NCBI GenBank assembly: GCA_951799405.1
Contig: OX637361.1
Coordinates: forward strand, 4,487,156 to 4,551,155
Origin: Agapetus fuscipes
Lineage: Eukaryota > Arthropoda > Insecta > Trichoptera > Glossosomatidae
DNA length: 64,000 nt
Direction: 5' to 3'
The position numbers and the translations under genes were made by a program. Positions 45,110-55,383 of the stretch are shown here, piece by piece; position 1 is the stretch's first letter; every line of letters starts with the position of its first letter. The notes below the pieces were generated by a model. It was not told the DNA's origin. It was given only the letters and a program-made list of their open reading frames with translations, and did no database searches.

Positions 45110-45215
45110 TACGTCCCGCCAGTGTTTGTTTGGCTGGCTTATCTACTACCATTTGATTCAAAGATGACCTTTCAATGAAAATGTCTTAAGAATCACATTC
45201 TACACAATCTGAGAT
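45110..45215 (+). repeat. dispersed repeat R3, copy 3
   Basis: CGTCCCGCCAGTGTTTGTTT, CCATTTGATTCAAAGATGAC, TTAAGAATCACATTCTACAC. The most complete copy; it extends to ACACAATCTGAG. Confidence 0.68.
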
Positions 45216-45334
45216 AAGAAAAAAACGTACAGAACGAAAGTGTGAGAGATGTTATGAATATTTAAAAAATATATTTCCACTTTTCATAATACACATTGGT
45301 CCAATACACGTAAAAACATCTATTGTGTAAAAAA

Positions 45335-45540
45335 TACCTCTGAGGGACACACCGCTTTGCGGTGGCCGGGCCGGTGGCCTGGAACAATTTGCCCATCGGT
45401 GTTCGCGCGAACCAGCCTACCACCACCTTCAGAAAGGAACTGAAGACACTACTTTTCTCCAGAAGCCATGGCGCCCTTGAGATGGTCCTGGACCATTAAA
45501 TGGCGCCACAGGAAATAAATCATCCATCATCATCATCATA
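45335..45540 (+). pseudogene. CR1/L2-like LINE 3' end with (CAT)n tail
   Basis: Open to the stop at 45497-45499: HRFAVAGPVAWNNLPIGVRA, then NQPTTTFRKELKTLLFSRSH. This is the C-terminal block of CR1/L2-group LINE proteins (FAVAGPxxWNxLP, FKxxLKTxLF). A short 3' UTR ends in a CATCATCATCATCA tail at about 45525-45539. The element is cut to its last 55 codons. A sister copy lies at 55965-56165. Confidence 0.8.
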
Positions 45541-45601
45541 AGATAAACGAACACTAGGAGCTTACCCAATACTGACTCGATGCGATGTAAACGGCGTGCT
45601 A

Positions 45602-45905
45602 AATTAGAGTGCTTGCATTCCATGCCGAGAGCTCGGGTTCGAATCCCACCGAAGGAGTCAGAAATGGCTTTCAATTTCGCTGTTTATTTCAAGCCCAAAA
45701 TTAAATACCGGCAAGGTTTACTCAGTCTTCACAAGAAATTAGTACCAGCCTCCTCAGGAGCTGGGAAACCTACATTTTAACTTAAGTGGTTGGCGTGAGG
45801 CCGGTCCAATCACCTTTAAAAATAAATAGTTTCCACTCGCCGTATGCGACTCCACCGGGGATAACGCGGCAAGAAGTTACACTATATATGTAGCTTAGTA
45901 ACGTA
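45602..45905 (+). mobile_element. SINE-A copy
   Basis: Head truncated at TAGAGTGCTTGCATTCC; B box GGTTCGAATCCC intact. The body is complete to TATATGTAGCTTAGTAACG. Confidence 0.85.
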
Positions 45906-46315
45906 ACTATAGCCAGATTAGTGCCCTTCAAAAAGGGATGAGATACTTATCGGAAAATTTACCTCCAGCGCCCCCGGGGAGCCCTACAGCAAAACTCTAA
46001 GCGGGGTGAAACGCTGGGGTGGTTTGATTTATAAGGGAAGGCTCGCCAACTATTTGTTTTAAATACTTAATTGGACATTGTTCGCAGGAGCATGCGAGAG
46101 AACTTTTCCAATAAATACCTCTGGGGGGATCACAGAGTCTCTGATGGAGATCATCATTAACGTGCTGGAGAGAATTAACATGTTTTAGTGACAATTAGAG
46201 ACAAATCAATCAATGAAAATAGAAAATAGATTTTTGACATGTGTAAATAATATAAATTCCTTTAAAAATGAAAAAAAATACTTGCAATTTTTGGATATTA
46301 GACGAACCGTTATGG
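45906..46315. other. unassigned spacer
   Basis: Nothing recognised. Confidence 0.4.
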
Positions 46316-46400
46316 GTGAACTTTATTTTCGAATTTCGCTGACGTTGTAGGCAACGTCTTCAATTGGCACCATTTCTTTACGACTATTGAGTACAAACAC
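46316..46400 (-). repeat. stem-loop unit related in layout to the hammerhead-like motifs
   Basis: On the minus strand TTGAAGACGTTGCCTACAAC, GTCAGCGAAATTCGAAAATA. It has a perfect GACGTTG/CAACGTC hairpin between TGAA and GAAA, followed by AAAATAAAGTTCACC. The core differs from the CTGANGA units, so it is only a look-alike or a distant variant. Confidence 0.3.
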
Positions 46401-46531
46401 TGAATAACACAATTTTAAAAATATGTAGCTTTTTTTCCACGGCGGACAAATGTCACACGTTTTGACTGAGATCCTCAGCAACCAGTTATCTCTCTTTCTT
46501 TTCAGTGGTCTTTATTAAAGACAATGTTGTT

Positions 46532-46826
46532 ATATTTTTTGGAATGAAAAAAAAGAGGATATTACTGACCGTGGAAAGAGAAGAACGATTTTCTCTACGT
46601 TTCGTCAGCGTCATCTATGTATGCATCACCGAAGGTCAATAAATGTAAAAACAACAATTCATCAGTTCGTGTTTTTTCTTCGTATAAGACACACGCCTCC
46701 TGAAGACGTCAGATATGACTCTGATGAAACGTAGAGAAAATCGTTCTTTTCTTTCCACGGACAGTAACATCCGTTTTCTTCTTTCCAAAAAATGTCTAAC
46801 GACCGTAATCATAATTTAAAATCTTT
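46532..46826. mobile_element. inverted-repeat element H4, copy 2, with target duplication
   Basis: Arms from ATATTTTTTGGAATG (46532) to the complement ending at 46795. The same tail as copy 1 (GTCTAACGACCGTAATC..TTTAAAATC) follows, flanked by AATGTTGTTATA (46523-46534 and 46827-46838). The plus-strand arm carries CTGAAGA-C-GTCAGA-tatgac-TCTGAT-GAAACGT at 46700-46732. Copies 1 and 2 differ in duplication length (8 and 12 bp), which fits retroelement insertion better than a DNA transposon. Confidence 0.72.
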
Positions 46827-46904
46827 AATGTTGTTATACTTTGAGGGATAGTATATTTTCTCTTTAATTTATCTGAACACATTTTCAAACAAAAAAAGGG
46901 CATT

Positions 46905-47130
46905 TTAAGATGAGGAAGACAGGAAAGACGATACTGGGAGAACATTTAAATATAATGGTAAACGATAGGATCCTACGTATTGTTCTTCAAGGGATCCCAA
47001 TCGGAAGAAGGCGCCCAGGAAGACCTCTGAAGAGATGGCGTGATAGCTGGCAGTCTGGATCACCGGAGGAAGAAGCAGCACAAACAGATCCTTCACAACA
47101 ATTAAGAGAAAAAGAAGAAGATGTGAAAAT
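46905..47130 (+). pseudogene. LINE C-terminal remnant (family F)
   Basis: Translation: ILGEHLNIMVNDRILRIVLQ, then GIPIGRRRPGRPLKRWRDSW, then an acidic end. The GRRRPGRPxKRWxDxW stretch is the conserved tail of many LINE endonuclease-RT proteins. It is short and diverged and ends in an A/G-rich stretch. Confidence 0.6.
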
Positions 47131-47375
47131 ATAAGTGTTCATTTTATAGCAGGTCCATTTCCTCCCAGCGGGCTCATTGCATTAACCTGCAGAGACTCGT
47201 TGATTTTTCAACTGCAAGAATTGAAATGGAAAGGTGAGACTCAACGTTTCGTAAACGCCGGTGGAAAAGAGAGAGACGGGGAAGAATGGAAGTCACTGCG
47301 GATGTTGGAAGCGGCGCACCGGATGGATGGAGAAACACCACCCCGGGCGTTCAGAGCTCCAAGTATGAAACATAC

Positions 47376-48147
47376 TTTTAAAGGGTGAAAGGTTAGAACG
47401 ACACAGTGACAAAACGACACATAACAGAACGACACATGACAGAACAATACTATGAAGGTGCATCACATAGCATTACATCACAATGACAAAACAACACAAG
47501 GACAAAACATCACATGACAAAACATCACATACCTAAAATAGAACATACCAAAAACGGCATTTTCATGTTCTGTTTATGGTGTTTTCTGTTTTCTGATGTT
47601 TTTTCATTTTTATTTTCATTAAAAAAAAATAGATTTGTGAAGAGGAATGCAATTCACTAACCTATTCAGCCTGGCCAGAAACAGGTATCAATATTATCAA
47701 TTATTAATTCAATTGTTTATTTTAATGAATTATTAATTAATAATTACCCAATAACATCTGTTGAACCAGGGTTAAAGTTATGGTCAAATGACCCAGGCGG
47801 GGATCGAACCAACGTTACTTCATTCCAAGCACGCTAGCAAGATCAGCCCGCTTGGTCCCCTCGGCCACAACACCGACGTATGTCATGTACCGTTTATGTT
47901 TTTTTCTGTTTTAGGTATGTGATGTTTTATCATTGTAAGATTTGGTCATGTGATGTGTTGTCATTGTGATGTAATGTCATGTGTCGTTCCGTCATGTGTC
48001 GTTGTATCATGTGTTGTGTTGACATTGTGATGTAATGTCATGTGTCGTTGTGTCATGTGTTGTGTTGTCATTGTGATGTAATGTCATGTGTCGTTGTGTC
48101 ATGTGTTATTTGTCCGTTTGCCGTTCTAACATGGAACCTCTTTAAGG
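47376..48147. mobile_element. foldback-like element with quasi-tandem arms, copy 2, hosting a SINE-B
   Basis: Outer inverted ends TTAAAGG..GGTTAGAACG (left) and CGTTCTAAC..CCTCTTTAA (right). The left arm repeats GACAAAACATCACA-like words. The right arm has the complement with larger tandem units starting near 47960, 48021 and 48066 (TGTGATGTAATGTCATGTG). The centre has CTAAAATAGAACATACC and its complement. A SINE-B is inserted at 47620-47878. No protein is encoded. Confidence 0.7.
47620..47878 (-). mobile_element. SINE-B copy nested in a foldback element
   Basis: The most complete SINE-B: A-tail (T-side complement AAAAAAAAATAGATTTGTG reads on plus), CCTGGCCAGAAACAGG body, and a head on the minus strand with B box GGTTCGATCCCC (about 47798-47809). 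The A-box region lies at about 47850. Confidence 0.83.
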
Positions 48148-48404
48148 CTTACTGTAACGCTTCACTAAAAATATATAGAAATTAAAACAGTCACTGGAAG
48201 AGCTGTCTGAGTTTCCACACATTTTTGTGGCATGCCATAGTTGCGTTTTAACGCAGACTTTTCAACGGCACGGCATAGCTGCAGACGAGAAAAGAAATTA
48301 AAATAGAAGATTCAGAATACAATACTGCGTCTATCTATACAAGGCGCGTGCACTAGGTAGAGGCAAATAGTTTGCAAAAAGAAAACAAAAAAAATGCCAT
48401 CAAG

Positions 48405-48665
48405 GTCTAAATCTAAATCTAAATCTAAGTTGCAAAGATATGTATCATTTGAGATTCATATTAAATGCATTCCCACAAGCAGACACGCATAATTTCGCGC
48501 TCACACATGCCGCATGTAGACCTACAATATAAAAACCCAATCTCAAATGAACATAAGCCCTGCAACTCTTGCCGACTTTCTCTGAAACAGGGGTGACATT
48601 GGCAAAGTGAACCATTTTTTACAGTATGGGTGGTCAGCCTCATACCAACCTATAGGTCAAGGAAT
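48405..48665 (-). mobile_element. RTE-A 3' segment
   Basis: Tail TCTAAATCTAAATCTAAG (48405-48429), then the full segment to TATAGGTCAAGGAATG. It uses the same TTTAGA-type tail as 22995-24083. Confidence 0.86.
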
Positions 48666-49398
48666 GGGTACCCATTACAAATTTATTATAATTAGGACTT
48701 ATTCAATTTTTCCTTTACGGTGGCGATATTATGCAAAAAAGACCTTTAAAAAACAAATACATAAAGGCTTTAATTAAATTTCAACATATTCTTTAGTTAT
48801 ACTATTTTTTACACATCCAGTGTAAAACATAGAGTAAACACTTACTCAAGCATCTCGTAAACAAAAAAATATATTAATCAATTGAACGCTCACTAGAGTC
48901 GCTATTGCCTCTTCCATACATTTTACATTTACGTGATGGTGAAGTATTTACGCATTTTTTTATACTCGGAGAACATAAATAATTGATGGTTTACAAGGTA
49001 CCGTTTCCACCTTGAATTCAATTCAACACAAATAGACATGTCGGTGAAAAAACGGTATTCGGTGAGATCCCACACAAACACCTATTTCATTTTATTATGA
49101 AGTCGGTGATTGGTTCAACCAATACTGAGTGATCACTGATCAGTTGATCACCCAAGGCCTCTCAAGGAAACTCATCTCTCATACTGTTATGTTTATTAAG
49201 CTGGTTCTATTGAATTAAAACTGCGGTTTATTTATTTTTATTCACTTTGCACAATATGGTATGACGGTTGAGATATTTCTGACGCTACATGGAATTTCGT
49301 TCTTTAATTTTTGTTAAATATGAAAATCATTCTTGGGACATGGAGAATCGCTAACTACCACCTTGCTAGATTTTACCAGATCATTCGATTCAACACGT
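48666..49398. other. unassigned spacer
   Basis: A TGATCACTGATCAGTTGATC cluster near 49130-49150 is palindromic but short. No gene or repeat recognised. Confidence 0.4.
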
Positions 49399-51110
49399 TC
49401 GTTCCGTAGTCCAGTGGTAAAACTTCGAACTCGTACTCACATGGTTGTGGGTTCGAATCCCGGCGGAGCACAAAAAATATAGCATTTTTTATTTTCAAAT
49501 TTGCTCTTCGCTGGGTTGAAAAATTCATAAACCTTTACCAAAGATCGGTCATCCAAAGAATCTCTATCTCAGTCAGCCCTCCGCGCCATAGCAGACTGGG
49601 GGGTTAATAATAAGCTCTCCTTTGCTCCCCACAAGACCGAAGCTATCCTCCTCAAGGGTAAGCTAGACGTCGGTAGACCCCCAAAAATAATGTTCCTAGA
49701 CACACGCGTAAAATTCTCGCGGACCGTAGTATACCTGGGCGTTTCCCTGAACGCCAACTTCCCCTTCGTTGAGCACGCGAAAGCCATCACCCAGAAGGCG
49801 AATAGCGCATTCGGGAAGATGGCTCGACTATCGAACACGTCGTGGGGCCTGCGGGGTCGTGCACTCCGCATCCTCTATGACTCGGTCTTCCTCGGCACCG
49901 CCGCTTATGCGGCGTCATGCTGGGCGGACAAGTGTCGGCGTGGAAATGCACGACGCGCGGCGCTTTCCGGTCAGAGGAGTTCGTTGCTCCTCCTGACAAA
50001 AGCGTACCGATCCACCGCGACGGACTCGCTCCCGGCCCTAGCCGGGGTGCTCCCCCTCGACCTCGAGCTCCAGTACCGCGCCGCTATCGGTTCTCTCAGG
50101 CGAGGCCTCCCGGCCAAGCTTGAACATCAGGTGATCCCGCCGCCGCCGGATGGACGCCTGACGCAGCGTGTCAGGGACTCGGTTCGCGACGCTATATACG
50201 CACAGTGGCAAAGGTACTGGGACGTCACATCGTGTGACAAGGTCATCTACTCCTTTTTTCCGTCGATCAGGGAGCGCATGGCTGCGCGGTGGCTCGTCCC
50301 GGACCACTTCACCAGCCAGTTCCTCACTGGTCACGGGAAATTTGCGCACTACCTTTTAGAACGGGGCGTCATCTCTCAGGGTGGAGGGGAGTGTTTGTGC
50401 GGACCCATTGCCCAGGACGTGCGGCACGTCCTGTGGGATTGCCCTCTGCTGCACTCTCAACGAGAGCTCCTCATCGACGCAGTCCGGCCGGCCGGTTCCG
50501 GACCGGTCGGCTACGCGGACCTCGTTGCCAGTAGAGCCAACTACCTTGCATTCCGCCGCTTCTGCCAGTCCTGGCACGAGTTCGCAGCCGCGGGCTCAAG
50601 ACTGGGCAGAGGTGACCATTAGCCCTCAGTCAGTCCTCGCGACACCCATACATATTGACGTATGTACACCCATAACTTACTGCGCTCAGCGCGGATGGCA
50701 ACTCGTTCGATACACGTCAATGAAGGGCTCCCGTCAGGCACATTAGCTTCAGTAACCTCGACGTTCTGGGGAGGGTGGGACTTCTTAGAGTCATGCGTTA
50801 GCCCCTGATTTGAGGATCCTCTTTTTCCTTTCTTGAGTAGAGTAACTTTAGCTGATTAACTTCAACGGGAAGGCCTTCCGCCGCCAAAAAAACATTGCAA
50901 GTGAAGTATCACCAAGTGAAGCGACTCCGCATGAGTTGTATGAACTTGGTGGGTGGAGGTGGGTAAAGTGCCTGGTCATCCAAAGGTCCATCCAGCCTTA
51001 TAGCAACTGGGTCTTGCTTGAGAATTGGCGCTTTCTACAGCAACTACCAAGCTCGTAGAGGGCTCTTGAGGTGTAATACACACAAAACCAGCGCTTACCA
51101 AATAAACCCT
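49399..51110 (+). mobile_element. SINE-C copy split by an R1-clade LINE
   Basis: The SINE head and body (GTTCCGTAGTCCAGTGG; B box GGTTCGAATCCC) occupy 49399-49558. The SINE resumes at 50974 with GGTCCATCCAGCCTTATAGC and the 3' variant GAGGGCTCTTGAGGTGTAAT. Joining the halves at the duplicated GGTCATCCAAAG restores a normal SINE-C. Confidence 0.88.
49559..50973 (+). mobile_element. R1-clade LINE, 5'-truncated, with 12-bp target duplication
   Basis: A 1415-bp GC-rich insert in AT-rich DNA, bounded by GGTCATCCAAAG (49547-49558 and 50974-50985). A frame open from 49561 to the stop at 50622 encodes the post-catalytic part of an R1-clade reverse transcriptase. Key stretches are ADWGVNNKLSFAPHKTEAIL, VVYLGVSLNANFPFVEHAKA, then a Cys-X-Cys-X8-His-X4-Cys knuckle (C235, C237, H246, C251 from the ATG at 49690). 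The 350-bp 3' UTR ends without a poly(A). The ATG is internal to the original protein. About 354 open codons and a nearly perfect duplication mean a recent insertion. Confidence 0.92.
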
Positions 51111-51249
51111 CGAACAACATATTATCACAAATAACCTACTTAAGCATCTTTTTATTTCTAGAGAGACTTATTATTACACTAAAACAGACAAAGAAAACAC
51201 ACATACACAACTACACAATATCCAATATTCGTAACAATACTGTAACTGT

Positions 51250-51485
51250 ACTCTGACGCTATAGCTGTTCCTCTAGGGGTGGCCAGAGCATCTGCAGAGT
51301 CTTCTCCAGATATTCATTTACTTAAATACTTCTCTTGATTCATCTATATCCATCACTTTTTTCACACATTATCTTCTTTTACATTCACTCTGTATATTCC
51401 ATATCTTCACATTTTTTTCTAATTTAATCAAGCCATTCCTTTCGCGGGCTTTCCCTTCCCTCTTACCACTTATATTTCTTCAATC
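51250..51485 (-). pseudogene. RTE family C LINE remnant, eroded
   Basis: On the plus strand CTAGGGGTGGCCAGAGCATC..TGCAGA matches the 18615-18912 family C end (GGxGHP block in antisense). Further CATCACTTTTTTCACACATT and ATTCCATATCTT blocks are collinear with it. Many stops. Confidence 0.6.
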
Positions 51486-51507
51486 AATACTCTCTGTCAT
51501 GTTTTTT

Positions 51508-51650
51508 TTTAATGCCGCCACTTCAATCGAAGTGGTTGGTGTAAGGCCGGCCCTGTAAAATGTGTAAAAATAAATAGGTTCACTCACCACGTGCGACCTC
51601 CTCGGGGAGAACGCGGCAAAGAGTTACATTGTCTGTGTAGCTCAGTTGTT
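51508..51650 (+). mobile_element. SINE-A 3' half
   Basis: GCCACTTCAATCGAAGTGG, AAATAAATAGGTTCACTCAC, then GAACGCGGCAAAGAGTTACA and TGTGTAGCTCAGTTG. The head is missing. Confidence 0.7.
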
Positions 51651-52221
51651 TTTTTTGTGTTTGTGTGTATGATCTGTTCTATAAGTGAGCTGTAAAAAAA
51701 TAAAATTAAAATAAGAAGAAGGGAAAGAGGAAAGTGATGTATTTTTTTTATGATTTATTTTTACTTCTCGAATTCAGTCTCCATAAATTAGAGGGGCCGT
51801 AAATAATGCAGTTCATTAACACCTCCAGTGATTTAGGACCCTAAATTTCTCGGAATCATAAATTTGGAAAAGTAACATACACGCAGAATAGTGTTGACGG
51901 ATGATTTTTTCATAAAATAAAATACATAACGAGCTTCCGGTGCGGTTTTAATACTAATCTCATATTATAAAATGAAATTTATGTATGTTTCCTATGGGCT
52001 CCTGAAGCGATTTAATCAAATTTTCAAAAAAACATGTAAAATAGCCTCGGAATGGTTCTTCTAAAATTTGATGTCGATCGAATTACAATCATTTTTTTCT
52101 TCACACAAAAGAAATGTAAAGTTTCTCAACGCCTGGCTGAGCCATTGATCACAAATTCACCAATTCAAGAACGTGTAGATTTACCTCAAAATGGATCATG
52201 TTAACTTTGATGTTAATCGTT
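51651..52221. other. unassigned spacer
   Basis: Low-complexity T and A runs; nothing recognised. Confidence 0.4.
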
Positions 52222-52325
52222 TTTTTAATGAATCCTCTACAGGAGACCCCCTAGGGCCTAGACTTTAGACTCTAGGGGTCTATGACACTTGTTGTATTGT
52301 TGCATAGTTGTTGATGAAGTGGCGG
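52222..52325 (-). mobile_element. SINE-C 3' part, fragment
   Basis: GACTCTAGGGGTCTATGACA, CTTGTTGTA and GTTGCATAG match the 3' portion of the copies at 32790 and 62738. Confidence 0.65.
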
Positions 52326-52969
52326 TTGATGCTTTGTAGCAGTGCTGTTAACTGCGTAGTGCTGTGATGTGTGTTGTGTTGGCTATTTTACTGACACAAA
52401 AAAATATCCTATTGTTGCGTAACACTGCCTCCCTTTCTTGTGCAAAAAAATGATTCCACAAACCCAAATGGCTTCAAAACACGCGGTGAACTGTTTGTCT
52501 ATATAAAAACTGTACAAAAATGTACAAAATATTTATTTATGTACTTCCTAAATTCTGAGAATTTTGTTTTGACTTACTAGTGGCTTGATTAATCGGCACT
52601 AATCTCTTCACACTGTAAAGAATACTTAAATAAGTGAATGCTTAGTCTATGGCTCTGAATAGCTCTGACATAGTTTGAAAACTTGAATATCGTATTTTGA
52701 TAAATGTGAGAAACCTCCTTCATAATTTATATGAAACACAAAATGAATTTTGAATGGAAAACTCATGTTTTCGCCCACTAACCCATCTGCCAACTTTATC
52801 TGGTTAGTGTATTAGAAGTAAGTAATACGTTTAGTGATAAAAATAGACTGGTAGAGATGGTCATTCATACTTGTCACTTCTGCAGTTAATAGCGGTGTCT
52901 ATAGGCCAACAATCAAGATCAAACACTCCTTATGGGCTGAGACATCGCAAATATCTCGCTGATTTAATC
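52326..52969. other. unassigned spacer
   Basis: Nothing recognised. Confidence 0.4.
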
Positions 52970-53215
52970 AAGACCTCGACAAAAAAGGCTTACACTATGC
53001 GCGGCAGAAACCGGAGCCAAGTCACGTATTAAAGAGCCGATAAGAAGAGTTAATATAGTGTTAGGAGAGCGTGCATTTGCAGTTGCTGGTCCTCTGGCCT
53101 GGAACCACCTGCCTCATCATGTGAGAGAGCTAGAGGACCATGGAAAGTTCCGAAATGCATTGAAGACAAGCAAATTTCTGGCATCAAATGCACAAACGCC
53201 CTTGGAGTGACCACA
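52970..53215 (+). pseudogene. CR1/L2-like LINE C-terminus, second family
   Basis: Open to a stop at 53208-53210: AAETGAKSRIKEPIRRVNIV, LGERAFAVAGPLAWNHLPHH, VRELEDHGKFRNALKTSKFL. It has the same GERAFAVAGPxAWNxLP block as 45335-45540, but a different linker and end, so a different family. Confidence 0.78.
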
Positions 53216-53780
53216 TCACGTAACGGTGCTGTAAAAAAATCACTACTTAATTATTTTCATCATGCTGCTTCTTTGAATTTACTTCTTAAATTGAAATTAA
53301 TGTGTCACAATGATCATTCATTCATCACATATAAATTTTTCAGTGTTTGATTTAGCAGGTTGATGTCAAATTTGTCTCTGAAAATGAACTATCGACAAGC
53401 AAACGTTACACTTCTACGTGGCGAAGATCCTTGGCAAACAATAAGAAAACATGTTTTGGCTTTTTAACCACGCGGCCGTATGACGTCACAATTCGGTTCT
53501 TAATGGATTTTTTTCTGATTGTATTTATTTATTTCTCCGCAATTTATTTCTATAAAAATATTTGAGTAAAAAATTTTGAACATTTTTTTTAAATCTTTGC
53601 AACGAATTAAAATCGCTATTTTTTTAATCTGTTAAAAATAATACAGCTAAAAATATTTTGTTAAAAATAATACATCTTCGACATGAGTAAGAAAGTTCTT
53701 AAATTGTTAAATTTTACTTGATATTTGTTTTATTTTTTATCTTCTCATTTGGTTTATTTTTCAGCCAGTAAGAAGAGAAA
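53216..53780. other. unassigned spacer
   Basis: Ends with a pyrimidine-rich stretch TTTGGTTTATTTTTCAG (53750-53764), a good 3' splice-site match upstream of the small ORF. Confidence 0.35.
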
Positions 53781-53942
53781 ATGACTTCATGCAGAAATGG
53801 CACGCAAGAGCGACCGTCTGTAGATGATATAACAGACGGCATCGATGTTTTGTCGAGTCAAAGCGACAAAAAAGATTCTCTACATTCCAACGACTTGGAA
53901 AAATCACTTTCAATAAGTCTTGTCAAAGCAACTATAAAATAA
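53781..53942 (+). CDS. small ORF of unknown function, possible terminal exon
   Basis: A 53-codon ORF, MTSCRNGTQERPSVDDITDG.. to ..SLVKATIK, acidic and Ser-rich, with no hydrophobic segment and no motif I recognise. A splice-acceptor-like TTATTTTTCAG ends at 53764, an in-frame TAA at 53769-53771 makes the ATG at 53781 the only start, and AATAAA follows at 53945. These fit a terminal exon or a small intron-containing gene, but short ORFs of this length also occur by chance in this window. No homologous repeat is seen elsewhere here. Confidence 0.3.
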   Translation: MTSCRNGTQERPSVDDITDGIDVLSSQSDKKDSLHSNDLEKSLSISLVKATIK

Positions 53943-54089
53943 AAATAAATATACATAGCAGTCAAGTCAGCTATTTTCATTGTTATTTTTTATGAGAATA
54001 TTTAAAAGTCCAGACTCCCTAGGTACTAACTTACTGATGGACTAACTGACACGCGTCATTCTCTTTATACATTTTTGTTTTTATAAAGT

Positions 54090-54240
54090 GTTTGTATTCC
54101 ATCTGACAGCATTCGTTCCGCCAGGGGTGGCCAGTACCTCTGCAGATGCGTCTGCAGTTTGTTCTGTCCTTAGACACTTCTTTCATCTCCTCGACATTCC
54201 TCAGTCTCTTCACGCATGCTCTTCTCTTTTTCCCGCTCTG
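54090..54240 (-). pseudogene. RTE family C LINE remnant
   Basis: Minus-strand translation: SGKKRRACVKRLRNVEEMKE, VSKDRTNCRRICRGTGHPWR. It is collinear with the family C C-terminus at 18615-18912 (KKVMNVDEMKEVCKDRKKWR..GGPGHP). Confidence 0.7.
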
Positions 54241-54241
54241 C

Positions 54242-54530
54242 TAGTTGTCTAATGGTTAACGCTATGGACTTGTAATCATAAGTTTGTGGGTCCGTTTCCA
54301 AATTCACAAAAAAATATCATTCAATTTTCTAATAATGCTCTCGCTGGGTTGGTTAATCCATATGCTTTTACCAAAGCTCTGTCCCCAAAGGTGCATCCAA
54401 CCTTACAGCAACTGGGTATTGCTCGAATAATTGTCGCTTTTATAGCAGCGATCTAGCTCTCAGACAGCTCTTGAAGTGTGGTTCAAACAAAAACAAGGCT
54501 TGCCAAATAAAAAAGCGTTTTTCAAAAATA
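54242..54530 (+). mobile_element. SINE-C copy, diverged head
   Basis: CTAGTTGTCTAATGGTTAAC A-box region, GTGGGTCCGTTTCC damaged B box. Then CTCGCTGGGTTGG, TACCAAAG, ATCCAACCTTACAGCAACTG and the 3' variant CAGCTCTTGAAGTGTG. Confidence 0.75.
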
Positions 54531-54969
54531 CAAATTCTTTTATAGAGGTTTTTTTATTTATTTTCAAAACATGAATATGGAGTTTTTTCGCCCTGAAATA
54601 TAATTTATTATCCACGAAACACATGTGAATAGTATTTCGAGTATAAAAACTCAATCTCATCTAGATTGCGTAAATCAAAAATATATTAAATATACAACAG
54701 CACTCCTGGAGAGTGATTCAATTTTCGTACATTTCTTTCGATTTACGCAATCGAGGTGAGCTAACGCAATGTTTAATACAAGGGTTACTGTGAGCAGATT
54801 TACAATATCACGCTCATTTGCGCACTAATTTAATTTAATTTGTTCCAACACTTCGCTGCCCAAAAATCTGTTTCATTATTTCGTACAACAGTTTTCATTT
54901 TAGATAAAAATGGAATTCGAATTGGAAACAGACACGTTTAAGTTGTGGCTACAATTTTTTTATGTACAT
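54531..54969. other. unassigned spacer
   Basis: Nothing recognised. Confidence 0.4.
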
Positions 54970-55130
54970 TTACAGATTACAAACCTTACCTTAAATGAAC
55001 ATAAGCTTAACAGCTTTTGCCGAGCTTCCCTCAAAAGAGGGGTTAAATTAATTGGTAAAGTGAACCATTTGTATGGGTATGTCATATGTCAAGGAATTTT
55101 TACCAACCTATAAGTCAAGGAATCTACCCA
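54970..55130 (-). mobile_element. RTE-A 3' segment, diverged fragment
   Basis: CCTTAAATGAACATAAGC, CAGCTTTTGCCGAGCTTCCC, GTAAAGTGAACCATTTGTAT, then ACCAACCTATAAGTCAAGG with a small duplication of GTCAAGGAATTTTT. The tail is absent. Confidence 0.68.
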
Positions 55131-55383
55131 TATAAGAGTATATGAATATGTTATCAACCCGAATAACTAAAATTCACTTATTTTAATGGACTGTTCCTCA
55201 TTTTTTCCAAGGATGAACTCAGATTAAAGCTTTGAAAGCGCTTCCACAAATTCGCAAAACTCAAAAAACTTTTTATTTCTGCAACTGACAGATCCCAACG
55301 AAGTAGAAGTCCTGCTAAACTACAAACGAGTCAAGATATCTTAACAAATCTTCTTTTAAAAAACGTCTGAAATTTAATTCTTC
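55131..55383. other. unassigned spacer
   Basis: Nothing recognised. Confidence 0.4.

Noticed and set aside
47950..48110. CRISPR-like array from regularly spaced repeats
   Set aside because: Eukaryotic context, no conserved repeat/unique spacer pattern; it is the arm of a foldback element with re-amplified units.
49569..50746. Several overlapping ORFs on both strands inside the R1-clade LINE
   Set aside because: They are shadow frames produced by high GC content; only the frame through 49690-50622 carries RT motifs.
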